A stretch of 13,145 nucleotides of DNA, from assembly GCA_002179805.1 (NCBI GenBank), contig NAVB01004550.1, positions 1-13,145 on the forward strand. The letters are read 5' to 3'. The DNA is from Acanthamoeba lenticulata (Eukaryota > Discosea > Longamoebia > Acanthamoebidae). The position numbers were made by a program, and so were the translations under genes. Below, piece by piece: positions 1 through 8,768 of this stretch. The notes under the pieces are model-generated. The model worked only from the letters and a program-made list of their open reading frames with translations, had not been told where the DNA came from and did no database searches. Each line of letters opens with the position of its first letter. Position 1 is the stretch's first letter.

Positions 1-39
1 TTTAAATCACCGTGGGTGGTAATTTGCGTCCAATGGCAG

Positions 40-981
40 AACGCGTCGATGAAGTTGGAGTACGAGGCCATCTCGATCTCGTACTTCAACACCTCCAGCC
101 AAGTCCGTGAAGAAATCTTCCGCCTGCCCATCAATGGCACCGACTTTACGCGCACGCGCGGCGCCAACACATCGGCCGACGCGCAGTTCTGTCTCACCTA
201 CGAGACCGTGCTCGACAACGGGGCCGGCTTCATTCTCGAGCAGTGCCTGTTTGACGGCGCGCGCTCGGTGGCGTTTGGCAACCTGACCATCGACGTGCCG
301 CAGGACTACACCAAGATCAGCCTGAGCCTGTCCAACATGATGGCCTTTGACAACATGACGGTCAACATGACCGAGCTCGAGCCCGGCTCGCGTCGGGCGG
401 CAGTGGAAATGCGCTTGACCATGAGCGAGGCTGGCACCCTGCGGCCGGCCGACGTGACCACGTCCTCATCGTCCAGCGCGAGCGAGGAGGGCTTCATGGA
501 GGCGCACGAGTTCGTGGGCGAGAGCTACTCGATGAGGATGGAGCTGCCCACGTTCGCCCTGTTCAACACCAACGACTCGGCCCTGGCCTTTTCCTACTCG
601 TTCAACTCGTCGTCGTTGCCCTCGCCACCGGCCAATACCAGCAGCAACAACAATAACACAGAGACGAGCAAGACGTTTGCGCTGGTGCTCGCGTTTGATG
701 GCGCCTTTGACTCGGTCTTCTACGATCCGCAGTTCGGTCTTCTCCTCGGCCGGGACGGAAGCGGCGGGGAGAGCGGAGACGACGGCGGCGACACGAGCCT
801 CCTCCTCAAGATCCTCGTGCCCGTGCTGGTGGGCGTGGCGCTGCTCGTGGTTGTGGTCTTTGGCGTGGCCTTTCTGGCCTGGGTGCTCTACCGCAAGCGC
901 ACGTTACAGGTCCAGTCGCGACCAACCAGCCTCATGGTCAACTTCGAAGAACCTTACCAAGAGGATCCCAACGCCTTATGA
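40..981 (+). CDS. Type I membrane surface protein, last exon only (5' part lies outside the window)
   Basis: This is the 3' terminal exon of a gene whose upstream exons are off the left edge. A splice acceptor (cag at 37-39) precedes the exon, and the same acceptor context recurs at 3276-3295 in the downstream paralogue. About 313 residues are encoded in phase 0, ending at TGA 979-981. The sequence has many N-x-S/T glycosylation sites, a Gly/Asp-rich linker, one strongly hydrophobic helix of about 30 residues (LVPVLVGVALLVVVVFGVAF core), and a 29-residue tail starting RKR. This fits an extracellular membrane-proximal domain, a single transmembrane segment and a cytosolic tail. It is closely related to the last exon of the gene at 1184-4177, so the two form a tandem duplication. 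Relative to that copy it has extra Ser/Asn-rich stretches (around 450-490 and 605-660). The domain itself is not one I recognise. Confidence 0.8.
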   Translation, partial: NASMKLEYEAISISYFNTSSQVREEIFRLPINGTDFTRTRGANTSADAQFCLTYETVLDNGAGFILEQCLFDGARSVAFGNLTIDVPQDYTKISLSLSNMMAFDNMTVNMTELEPGSRRAAVEMRLTMSEAGTLRPADVTTSSSSSASEEGFMEAHEFVGESYSMRMELPTFALFNTNDSALAFSYSFNSSSLPSPPANTSSNNNNTETSKTFALVLAFDGAFDSVFYDPQFGLLLGRDGSGGESGDDGGDTSLLLKILVPVLVGVALLVVVVFGVAFLAWVLYRKRTLQVQSRPTSLMVNFEEPYQEDPNAL

Positions 982-1183
982 TCCACGCAGAGAGTATGAT
1001 TGGCTATTGTAAAAATGCGATATAAATTGAATTGGAAACACCAAATTTGGCCACGAGGCTCACCAACAAGCAATCATTGGCAGCCCCAAAACTCACGTGC
1101 CCTGAGAAGTTCATTGATGTCTAAATGAGGACAAAGCTCCAGGCTCTGCTTGGACTTACAAACGACGCCAAGTGCACAGCAAG

Positions 1184-4177
1184 ATGGCGCCAACTCGAGA
1201 GGTGATGTTAGTGTGGCTTCTAGTTTTTGCGAGCATTGCGGTATCGCTCTCTAAGGGTTCGTTTGCCACGTACACACGCTCTTTTCTTTTTGTTGATAAG
1301 CGGTTCACCAGTTCTTGATGGTAGATTTTGAGCTAAAAGACAACAACTTGTTATTCGACCTCTGCACCGACCTTCAGAGGTCTACTGACGCTGAAAACAC
1401 CATCAACTTGGTGCAAAGCTCGTATATGCGTGGGTTTGAGTACTTTCACAGTATATCCAGCCTCCATGCCCTGCCCTGTTCTTGCGCCCAAGCCAAAGCC
1501 TCTCTGACACCTCGGTTTGTTGGTTGTGGTTGGCATCAAGGTGCTGGCGATTTCACCTGTACGCTGTCACGCAACGTGACGGTTACATTCAAAACCAACC
1601 TGGCGGAGGTGTCGTGGCTGAACGTCACCTTTACCACCCCGGGCCGGCTTGTGTTCCAAGGTTTGACTCCCCTTCCTTCTTCTTCTCTCCCCGATCGCCC
1701 CTTTCTCTTGGAACTGACGTGCAGAGGATGACAGACATCACGTTTGGGACGCGCACGCAAGTGACGGTGAACAAAGCCGCGCAGCTCAACATGTCCAACG
1801 TCCATTTCACCTCGTATCAGATGCCGATGTACTTTGAACCGCCAGCGGCGGCTCTGGGCGTGACCGGGTCCAGCAGCGTGCTCGTCAGCCGATGCTCCTT
1901 TTCCGACCGCAACGTCGCCTTTCAGGCAGCTGTGGTCTTGCGTTCGTGCGGATCGGTGACGATCGCCGACTCGCGCTTCGCCCGCAACCTGGGCGGCCTG
2001 GCCCACGCGTTGAGGAGCACCAACAGCAGCTTGACCATCACCCGGTCCACCTTTACGGACAACGGCGCATACAGCAGTTCCCTCCCTCTCCTCGACGTCT
2101 CCGGCGGGAGCTTCGTCATGATGGATTCAGAGGTGGCGCTCAACAAAGCCTCAACGATCCACCTGTCCAACCTCACGGGGCCATCTTCCGTGCAAGACTC
2201 CTCGCTTACGTACAACTCCAACCCTGATGCGAGATCCATCGTCGAGGTCAATAATTGTCCACAGGGTGTGAACTTCACGCTGTTGGGCTCCACCATCTCG
2301 TATAACGGCGGTCAGTGGCTCCCTTGTGAGACGGATGATGATGTCCTCCCTTCGTTGAGTGCTGACCACGGCAAGTGTATCTCGATCTTCAGGCGGTGCG
2401 CTGGCAGTGTCCAACTGCACGGCGCAAGTGATGTGGTCCAAGATGTGGGCGCAGCAGCGGTTTGGTGTCTTGTGCAACAACGGAGGCACCATTGACGCCC
2501 CGACCTCGTCCATCTTCAAGTACGTTGCGTCCACCATCGTGCATCTTGTTGGGGCAAAAGGCGAATGGCTCATGAGCACGCGTATCCTCCGCAGAAACGG
2601 CGACACGGGCGACTTCACTCCAGCGCTCTACGCGGACGCTGCCTGCAACCCCGGTGCGCACCGCAACTTTCTCCTTATTCTGGTGTGTGATCTTGACTGG
2701 CCGAATACAGGTTGTAACCGGCTGAGCCTTTATGGATTGCCGAACGCATGCGCAGACCCCACCGAGATGGTGAATGGTACCTCTTGTTCAGTAGTCTTGT
2801 GGGCAGCATCTCTCGTCGCAACACACTCTGCTGCTGCTCGCCACTCACCAGCAATGTGCACATGCGCGCAGGCTTTCCGGTTTATTGTCCACTGGGCCTT
2901 AACCAGTGCAGCCAGTGCCAAGCAGCCGCGACCGCCAACTGCGCCGACTGCAACGGCGTCCCCTTTGGCACCGCCTCAAACCAGGTATGGACGCCGCGTC
3001 CAGGGACCAACGAAACTAGATCTGGCGATCATGTCTTCTTTGTTTCCTTGTGTCTCATCACTGCTGGGTATCGATCTACCACAGACGTGCGCAAGCATGA
3101 ATCAAATGCAGTCCAACGGGGCTCAGGTTGACTTCTCGGGCACATCGCCCGCAAGCACGCTCTATGCGGTTGAGAGGGACCCTTCGTCGAACTCGGTCGT
3201 TGTTACTGTACGGCTGCCGCTGCACGACCACCTGCCCTGAACCACCACTAATTTTTCTCTTTTCTTTTTCCGCGTAAATTTGCGTCCAATGACAGAACGC
3301 GTCGATGAAGGTGGAGTACGAGGCCATCTCGATCTCGTACTTCAACACTTCCAGCCAAGCCCGTGAAGGAATCTTCCGCTTTCCTGTCGACAGGAGCAAC
3401 TTCACGCGCTCGCGCAGCGCCAACACATCGGCCGACGGCCGCATCTGTCTCACCTACGAGACCTTGCTCGATAACGGGGCCGGCTTCGTGCTCGAGCAGT
3501 GCCTGTTTGACGGCGCCGGTGCGGTGGCGTTTGGCAATCGCACCATCGACGTGCCGCCGGACTACACCAAGATCAGCCTGAGCCTGTCCAACATGATGGT
3601 CTTTGACAACATCGCCGCCAACATGACCGAGCTCGAGCCCGGCTCGCGTCTGGTGGAGGTGGAGATGCGCTTGACCATGAGCGAGGCCGGCACCCTGCGG
3701 CAGGTGCAGGCGAGCGAGGCAAGCTTCTTGGAAGCGCACAAGTTCGTGGGCGAGAGCTACTCGATGAGGATGGAGCTGCCCACATTCGCCCTGTTCAACA
3801 CCAACAACTCGGCCCTGGCCTTTTCCTACTCTTTCACGCCGTCTTATGCCAACAGAAGCAACAACCACGAAGAGACGAGCAAGACGTTTGCGCTGGTGCT
3901 CGCGTTTGATGGCGCCTTTGACTCGGTCTACTACGACCCGCAGTTCGGCCTCCTCCTCGGGCGAGACTCGAGCGGCGACGGGAGCGGCGACGATACGAGC
4001 CTCCTGGTCAAGGTGCTCGTGCCGGTGCTGGTGGGTGTCGCTCTGCTCGTAGTCGTGGTCTTTGGCGTGGCCTTCCTTGCCTGGGTGCTCTGGCGGAAGC
4101 ACAGGGCAGTGGACGCGTCGCACAGCATCATTGTCAACTTGGGGACATCAGGCCAAGGGGACAATGATGCTCTTTGA
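1184..4177 (+). CDS. Type I membrane protein with signal peptide, right-handed beta-helix ectodomain and Cys-rich segment
   Basis: Proposed exons: 1184-1240, 1312-1660, 1735-2310, 2393-2519, 2595-2653, 2711-2776, 2872-2984, 3085-3207, 3296-4177. All junctions are GT-AG and phase-compatible, giving 783 codons plus stop. Residues 1-19 (MAPTREVMLVWLLVFASIA) look like a signal peptide. About 100-340 show beta-helix periodicity (short NxS/T-rich strands such as SVTIADSRFARN and SLTITRSTFTDNG), as in pectin-lyase-fold surface proteins. About 390-450 is Cys-rich (CNPGCN, QCSQCQ, NCADCNG). The last exon holds the membrane-proximal domain, a transmembrane helix at about 727-756 and a 27-residue tail. 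It probably acts as a cell-surface adhesin or receptor; the ligand is unknown. Uncertain points: exon 1 could instead end at 1256 and rejoin at 1301 (+9 residues), and the stretch 1422-1460 could be a small in-frame intron. The upstream spacer 982-1183 is AT-richer and shows nothing convincing. Confidence 0.82.
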
Positions 4178-4193
4178 TGTACCATCTTGTAGT

Positions 4194-5820
4194 CTAAGCC
4201 AGCTGGCGCGCACAACAAAAAGCACAACAATAAGAAAGAAGAACTTTTTTTTGGTCACCTGGCGATACAAGACATGGCTTCGAAAAGGCTTGGCGCCGCT
4301 GCCTGCGACCATGTAGGTGCGGAAACCGGGCTGGTTGTTGAGCGCCATCCACATGTAGAGGCTCGAGATGGTCGTCTGCGCGGGATACAGCGATGGGAGG
4401 TCCACGCCATTCAGGTCGCAGCCCGGCCCTTGGTTGGGCTGGCCTGGCAAGTCGGATGCGCCACGAAGGGCAATCGGCGTCGGGTAGTTGTAGCCGGTGC
4501 CCTCGACCTTGTAGAACCCTTCCGCTCCAGTTCCGTTCCCGCCGGACGTGATCAAGGCCCGGCCAGTCCCGTTGAGCTTCGTGCCGTTGGCCATCTCGAC
4601 AACAAAGGTGGTCATGGGCGGGCCCGACTGGAACTTGGTCACCATGACGTTGGACCCTACTAGCGTGCCCGTAAAGTAGGTCCACTGCGCCTCGGCCGTG
4701 TTGGTGTTGACGAAGCTCGCCGTGTAGGCCTTGACGCTCGCGCGCGCGCCCACTCCACGAAGTGTGAGCACGTTGCGCATGAAGCCCGTGTAGACCGCGC
4801 CGTTGAGCGTGAGGTCCGTGAAGGGCGCCGTGTGGATGATGCCCGGAGGCGCTTTGACCTTCTTGTCGATCGTGTACTTGCCGACGACGCCCGATGCCGG
4901 GGTGCTGGTCACCTGGATCAGCTGGGTGAAGTTGAAGCCACGCAGCCAGGTGTACCGCACGAGCGGCCTCTGGCTGACGATGCCGATGATGGTGAGCACG
5001 TTGCCCTCCTTGCCCGTATACCCAGAGCCCGAGCCGTCGTCGATGTAGCCCTGATAGATGCCTGGCGACCCGCCGAAGAAGCCCTGCGCGGCAGCGTTGC
5101 CCTCGGCCTTGTACATCTGGTGCCGGATCACCTTGAGACCTTGAGGAGCCGCGCCATCGGCCACCTGGATGTGGTCCACGTGATCGCCGGTGTATCGCAT
5201 GGCGGCCATGGTGACGCAGTCGGTGATGGTCATGTTGACGGCGTTGCCAATCCAGATGGCGTTGTTGTTGTAGAACTGCGGTCGATGCCCGTCGAGAGGT
5301 AGATCGTGCTGATGGCCAACGTGCTCGGGTCCACCGTCCTGCCCAGGAGCAGCCACGACGGGATCGAGTCGTAGGTGCCCACGTTGGCGGCCTTCTTGTC
5401 AACGTTGATGGTGAGGTAGGCCGATTGGAAGGCCCTGTTGTCCTTGGTGAAAGACTCGATGCGGAACGTGTAGCTCAAGCCCGTCCTGTTGAGGTTGGCC
5501 GCGTCGCCAGCAGCCGAGGGCGCCGGTGTGGTGGCGTTGATGCCTTCGGCCACGAGACCCAATGGAAAGGTCCAGTGCGAGGCCGACACGGAATCCATGG
5601 CGGCAGGCGTGATGCGCCAGAAGGCCGGCAGCTGGCTCGACTCAGGAAGGAGGCCGAGACCGCGGAAGGACGAGGCAAAGGCGTTGGAGTCGCGTGCGCT
5701 GAGGCGCACGGAGCCGCGACCTGCCGGGGTCAACGCGCCAAAGGTGATCGTCGTGTTTTGAAGCACTGCTGCTGTTTGTCTGTTGCGACCACCTCCGTTG
5801 CTGGAGCCATTCAATTCACC
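4194..5820 (-). pseudogene. Broken copy of a signal-anchored surface protein (beta-helix plus phage-like repeats)
   Basis: Two overlapping reading frames together match the + strand gene at 10112-12285. Frame one (5820 to about 5285) encodes the N-terminal ectodomain (NTTITFGALTPAG, VRLSARDSNAFASSFRGLGL). Frame two (about 5276 to 4259) encodes FYNNNAIWIGNAV through LYMWMALNNQPGF. At 5276-5293 about 140 nt present in the other copy (10824-10965) is missing, and the frame shifts. The exon begins after a good acceptor (tgaacacag, 5821-5823), but no exon for the membrane anchor found in the other copy is visible upstream. The 3' end diverges at about 4290 and may splice (donor at 4258, acceptor at 4203) to a tiny exon ending in TAG at 4194, losing the C-terminal domain. 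Splicing from a phase-0 GT (for example in the codons for RTVD) to the cag before TTCTAC would restore frame, so a shortened functional product cannot be excluded. It converges on the gene ending at 4177. Confidence 0.6.
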
Positions 5821-6002
5821 CTGTGTTCAACGTAGAGGTTAGAAAAAGCAGTTGAATAGAGCACATGGTTGCGCGCAAGAGGAGCTTGGAGTCAACAAAG
5901 GCTTGAGGAGGAAAGGCGCACGTCATTTGAAGGTCAGCTCAGCTGGGCCACGAGTTGTGCCGTAGAATGCGCTCTAGCGCAGACGTTCCGCATCTTCTCT
6001 CC

Positions 6003-6132
6003 TCGCTTGCCACTACCATCGTTCCACGGGCTGTTGCGCGTGAAGGCCCCAAAATCTTGCGTGAGCGGTCCACCCACGCGTGAGCGACTTCACGACACTG
6101 TCGTGCAACCGCCACCTCGCTGAAGCTCATGG
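6003..6132 (-). pseudogene. Relic of the C-terminal domain of the 10112-12285 gene family
   Basis: Read on the minus strand, this segment aligns at nucleotide level with about 12092-12203 of the + strand copy. Shared stretches include atgagcttc-gaggtgg-ttgcacga, gtgaagtcgct, cgcgtgggtggac and ttcacgcgc followed by gtggaac-gac/gat-ggcagtggcaag. Several small insertions and deletions disrupt the frame (an extra gcg, a changed cgacagtg, a missing ccg), so it is not translatable as a unit. It retains 23 nt (about 6045-6067) that the + strand copy has lost, and so preserves the older reading of that region (GGPLTQDFGAFTR style). It lies 5' of the minus-strand copy at 4194-5820, which itself lacks this domain, so it is either that copy's displaced tail or part of a third copy. 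Confidence 0.6.
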
Positions 6133-6260
6133 TGGCCGCCCTGGTACGCCCAGCGGCAGGTCTTTCTGTCCCATGGGCACCCATGGGCACGCGCCCACTG
6201 CAGCACGGCCAGGTGGCCTGCACGAGCAGCAACGGCACAGGTCGTTTCATTGGGCTTGTT
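6132..6260 (-). pseudogene. Ankyrin-repeat gene fragment
   Basis: One minus-strand frame reads ETTCAVAARAGHLAVLQWAR followed by AHGCPWDRKTCRWAYQGGHH. This is one and a half repeats of the ankyrin subtype with the pattern AAxxGHLxVLQWARAxGCPWDxxTCxxAAxGGH, common in Acanthamoeba and in giant viruses that infect it. The fragment has no start codon. An in-frame TAA lies just upstream in the AT palindrome, and downstream the frame runs straight into the C-terminal relic at 6003-6132 and stops. It is therefore a truncated relic, not a gene. The larger open frame on the same strand (starting MKRPVPLLL) is the wrong frame and has no family resemblance. Confidence 0.7.
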
Positions 6261-6261
6261 C

Positions 6262-6296
6262 AATTAATAGTAACTATTAATAGTAACTATTAATTG
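6262..6296. repeat. AT-rich palindrome built from a tandem 13-mer
   Basis: The 13-mer taatagtaactat occurs twice in direct tandem (6265-6277 and 6278-6290). Each unit is itself a small palindrome (atagt/actat). The outer arms caattaatagt (6261-6271) and actattaattg (6286-6296) are perfect reverse complements, so the whole block can fold as a cruciform or hairpin. It sits at the end of the ankyrin relic and about 70 nt before the start of the FAM133-like gene. It may mark a breakpoint, or be part of that gene's promoter; the sequence alone does not say which. Confidence 0.75.
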
Positions 6297-6365
6297 GCCT
6301 TTTCTTCTATTTTTCTCTTTCTCTTGTGCTCTTGGCCGCCAGAGAGAAGCACACCAGGTTCGCAG

Positions 6366-7605
6366 ATGGGGCGCAAAGGGCGCAGCTGGCAGGTACGACT
6401 CAATAGAAATATACCTTCTTTTTGCTCACATCTTATTCCTCCTGGGCTAGGGGACCAACAATCCTCTGCTCATACAGCGGCTCAAGGCGCAGGCCCGAGG
6501 CCCACGCACGTGCCCCTCCTTCCTCGTTCTTCTTCATCTTCATCTCCTTTTTTCTTACGTGCGACATGGTGCTGCAGCGGTGGGCACCATCAAGAGCTAT
6601 CTGGCGCGGCCGCGGCCCACGCTGGATGAAGTCCACAAGATCCTCAAGGAACGCGACGCCAAGACCCAGAAGCTTGAGCGTTGGGAGGCCGAGATGGGTC
6701 GTAACTGGCGCGCCGCGCTGGACCAGTACCGCGAGCAGATCATGCGCGAGCGGTCCGACAAGGAGCGCTACGAGCTCAAGCGCGCGCGCAAGCAGGAGCG
6801 GCGTCTGCGCAAGCTCAAGAAGCGCCTGCGCAAGGGCAAGCTCACCGAGGACGAGATCGCCGCCTACCACCGCAAGAAGCGCAAGTTCAAGCAGCGCTTG
6901 GGCGAGCTCCACCTGTCCCAGTGGCTTCAGGACAGCAGCTCGGACGACGACGCCGACGCCGACGCCGGCGAGGAGCAAGAGGAAGGTGATGGCGATGGTA
7001 GCGATGATCATGTTGTGGGCGAGGAGGCTGTTGTTGAGGGTCATGAGAAGGAGGAGGGAGAGGAGAACGGCGAACCGCGGCCACGCAAGCGGCCAAGGGT
7101 GGCGTGGGTGTTCCACGACAAGACCACGCAGATGCAGTGGAAACGCGAGAAGGAGGATGGCCGCGTTGTGCTTGAAACTGACCCGGCGCCCGTCGTGGTG
7201 ACCACGACGGCGCCCACCATCAGCACCGGCGTCGGCGCCTTCAGCCCCGACGACACGCTCGGGCAACCTGGGCATGGGATGCTCTTGCAGCAAATCGTGC
7301 AGCTGCAGCAGTTGCTCGCCACGCAGCCGCTGCTTCAGCTGCAGCAGCGATTGCAGCTGCAGCAGAGGATTGTGGCGCTGCAGCAGCAGCTGTTGCGCTT
7401 GCCACGACCACTTCACCAGCATCCACCATCACCACCGCCGGTGCCGCCGCCATCATCAGCGTTGGCTGCCTCTTTGGCTCCTGTAGACGTGGCCACGTCG
7501 CATGGAGCTGCTTGCCGTCCGCGGCGCCTGTTTGCAACGACGCGAGAAGCGTCAGAGGGCGTTCCACCCCAGCCCACAGCTCCACCACAGGATCCAGCAC
7601 AGTAA
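6366..7605 (+). CDS. FAM133-like basic/acidic nuclear protein
   Basis: Exon 1 (6366-6392) encodes MGRKGRSWQ and ends at a strong donor (gtacga). Exon 2 starts at 6451 after ctag and reads GTNNPLLIQRLKAQARGP. The main exon starts near 6578 with VGTIKSYLARPRPTLDEV, then KLERWEAEMGRNWRAALDQY and a long Lys/Arg-rich helix. The order MGxx..NPxxxxRxxARGP..TIxxYLxRPRPTxxEV..LExWExxMxxNWR matches the N-terminus of the FAM133 family (established family; recognised from memory). An acidic block follows (about 6941-7075), then a basic RPRKRPR motif that could be a nuclear signal, a Gln/Leu-rich stretch (about 7285-7400) and a Pro-rich tail, ending TAA 7603-7605. The exon 2/3 junction is unresolved: the only GT (6510) is phase 2 but the best acceptor (ctgcag, 6572-6577) needs phase 1. 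A GC donor at 6500 or a 1-nt sequence error would fix it. The T-rich tract before 6366 suggests a 5' UTR intron may also end there. Function is unknown; human members are poorly characterised. Confidence 0.7.
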
Positions 7606-7678
7606 AAAGAGAAAGGAAAGGACATCATCACTTCTTCAAAAGATTGGGCTCTCTTCTTCTTTTTTTTTTTTTTCCTAC

Positions 7679-8688
7679 TCAGTAGAGCCACATGGTGAGG
7701 GAGAAGCGCACGGCGTAGGAGGGCAGCACTTCATGCTCAAGCGTGCGGCTCTGAAACACGAGCAGGCGGTCACCCAGCGGGGCGACGTCCACAAAAGGCT
7801 CCTCCTTCATGGGGTTCTCCTCACCTTCTTTTTCTTTGGCCGTGTAGATGCGAAGGCAGCCGCCGTCGGCTTCCGACCAGCCCGGGTTGATGTAGTAGAG
7901 GAGGGTAAGGCGCCGCTGGCCCTCCTCACCAGGCTTAACGTCCAAGTGGCGCAAGTACCTGTTCGGACAAGGAGGTCGCAACGCTGATGAGAAAGGCAAA
8001 AGAGCACGTAAGTAGAGTGCGTCTTCTTCTACCTGGCGCCTCCGCCGGGATAACAGGCCAGCTGGGCTTGCATGCGGCCCTCACGCAGGCCCCACACTCG
8101 GCACAGCTCGTCTCTCAGCTGGCGAAGGCGCACGCACGCTGCTCGCAGATGTGGCTTGTCGGCCCACCATACGCCCCCGGTTCCCTCCTCTCCCTCGTGG
8201 TGAGCTGTCAAACCTGCCAGGTCCAGCCACAAGTGGAGGTCGCCTTGTGTTCCTCATTTCGTTAATTGAGTGATTCGCATGTTGTGGGTTGTGGATGAAG
8301 TACCGCGAGCAGTGGATTCAGCCCAGCGCTTTTGGTCTTGACCGATCATGGCGGCGGGCTTGAGCTCCCCACTTGTGTGCATCCGCTCTACCTCTGCTCG
8401 CAGCGCAGCCAAAGCGCCCCGACCGAGGAAGCCGTCCTTGATGACGTAGCCTGGGCCCTCGTCCGCATCGAGCGCTCGGAGGTCCTCCTCTTTCAGCACC
8501 GTCTGCGCTTCGTGCGACGGTTTCGATGTGGGCGGAGGCCATAGCTTTATGCCACGGGCTCCTTTGGCCTCGCCCCCGAGAGCCCAGCTAAGGGCACTAC
8601 CCTGGCCCATTACCAGCTCCAGCACCTTCAAGCTTACCGCGGGCGGCAGCGTTGCCATCGTTTGCTCCAGCCCTCCACCCTCCTCCAT
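7679..8688 (-). CDS. EGLN/PHD-type prolyl 4-hydroxylase (2-oxoglutarate, Fe(II) dioxygenase)
   Basis: Three minus-strand exons, 8688-8304, 8243-8033 and 7958-7679, join in phase to 291 aa (introns of 60 and 74 nt). The N-terminal half has GYVIKDGFLGRGALAALRAE, then ARGDLHLWLDL across the first junction, matching the RGD-x-x-x-W segment of PHD enzymes. The second junction creates ACYPGGGARYLRHLD, the equivalent of the ACYPGNGxxYVRHVD motif. Predicted iron ligands are His203, Asp205 and His274 (LEHEVLPSYA), with the 2-oxoglutarate-binding Arg283 (VRFSLTMW). All catalytic residues are present, so it should be active. Family members hydroxylate prolines for oxygen sensing (HIF in animals, Skp1 in Dictyostelium by PhyA); by analogy an amoebal enzyme may act on Skp1, which is inference. 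Start: ATG 8688 or the next at 8658. It lies 80 nt downstream of the PTH2 gene on the same strand and converges on the FAM133-like gene across a T-rich 73-nt spacer. Confidence 0.88.
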
Positions 8689-8768
8689 CTTCTTCCTCTT
8701 CTTTGTTTACAAAAATCTCAAAAAGAAGAAAAATCAAAACTAAATTAATACTTGTTTGCCTTTGTTGT

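Noticed and set aside
982..1183. tRNA or small RNA gene in the spacer
   Set aside because: No cloverleaf, box A/B pair or strong hairpin could be seen by eye.
3248..4123. 291-codon open frame antisense to the last exon of the surface-protein gene
   Set aside because: His/Arg/Glu-rich shadow typical of the complement of GC3-rich coding sequence; the + strand exon is conserved between paralogues.
4194..5402. Second long minus-strand frame in the 4194-5820 region (Arg/His/Gln rich)
   Set aside because: The paralogue conserves the other frame (IWIGNAV, YIDDGSGSG), so this one is an out-of-frame shadow.
5939..6250. 103-codon minus-strand frame starting MKRPVPLLL
   Set aside because: A different frame of the same strand gives a clear ankyrin repeat, and the downstream part is the frame-disrupted C-terminal relic.
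6433..7422. Long open frame on the minus strand opposite the FAM133-like gene (poly-Leu rich)
   Set aside because: It is the antisense shadow of GC-rich Lys/Arg/Gln codons; the + strand frame has family homology and splice signals.
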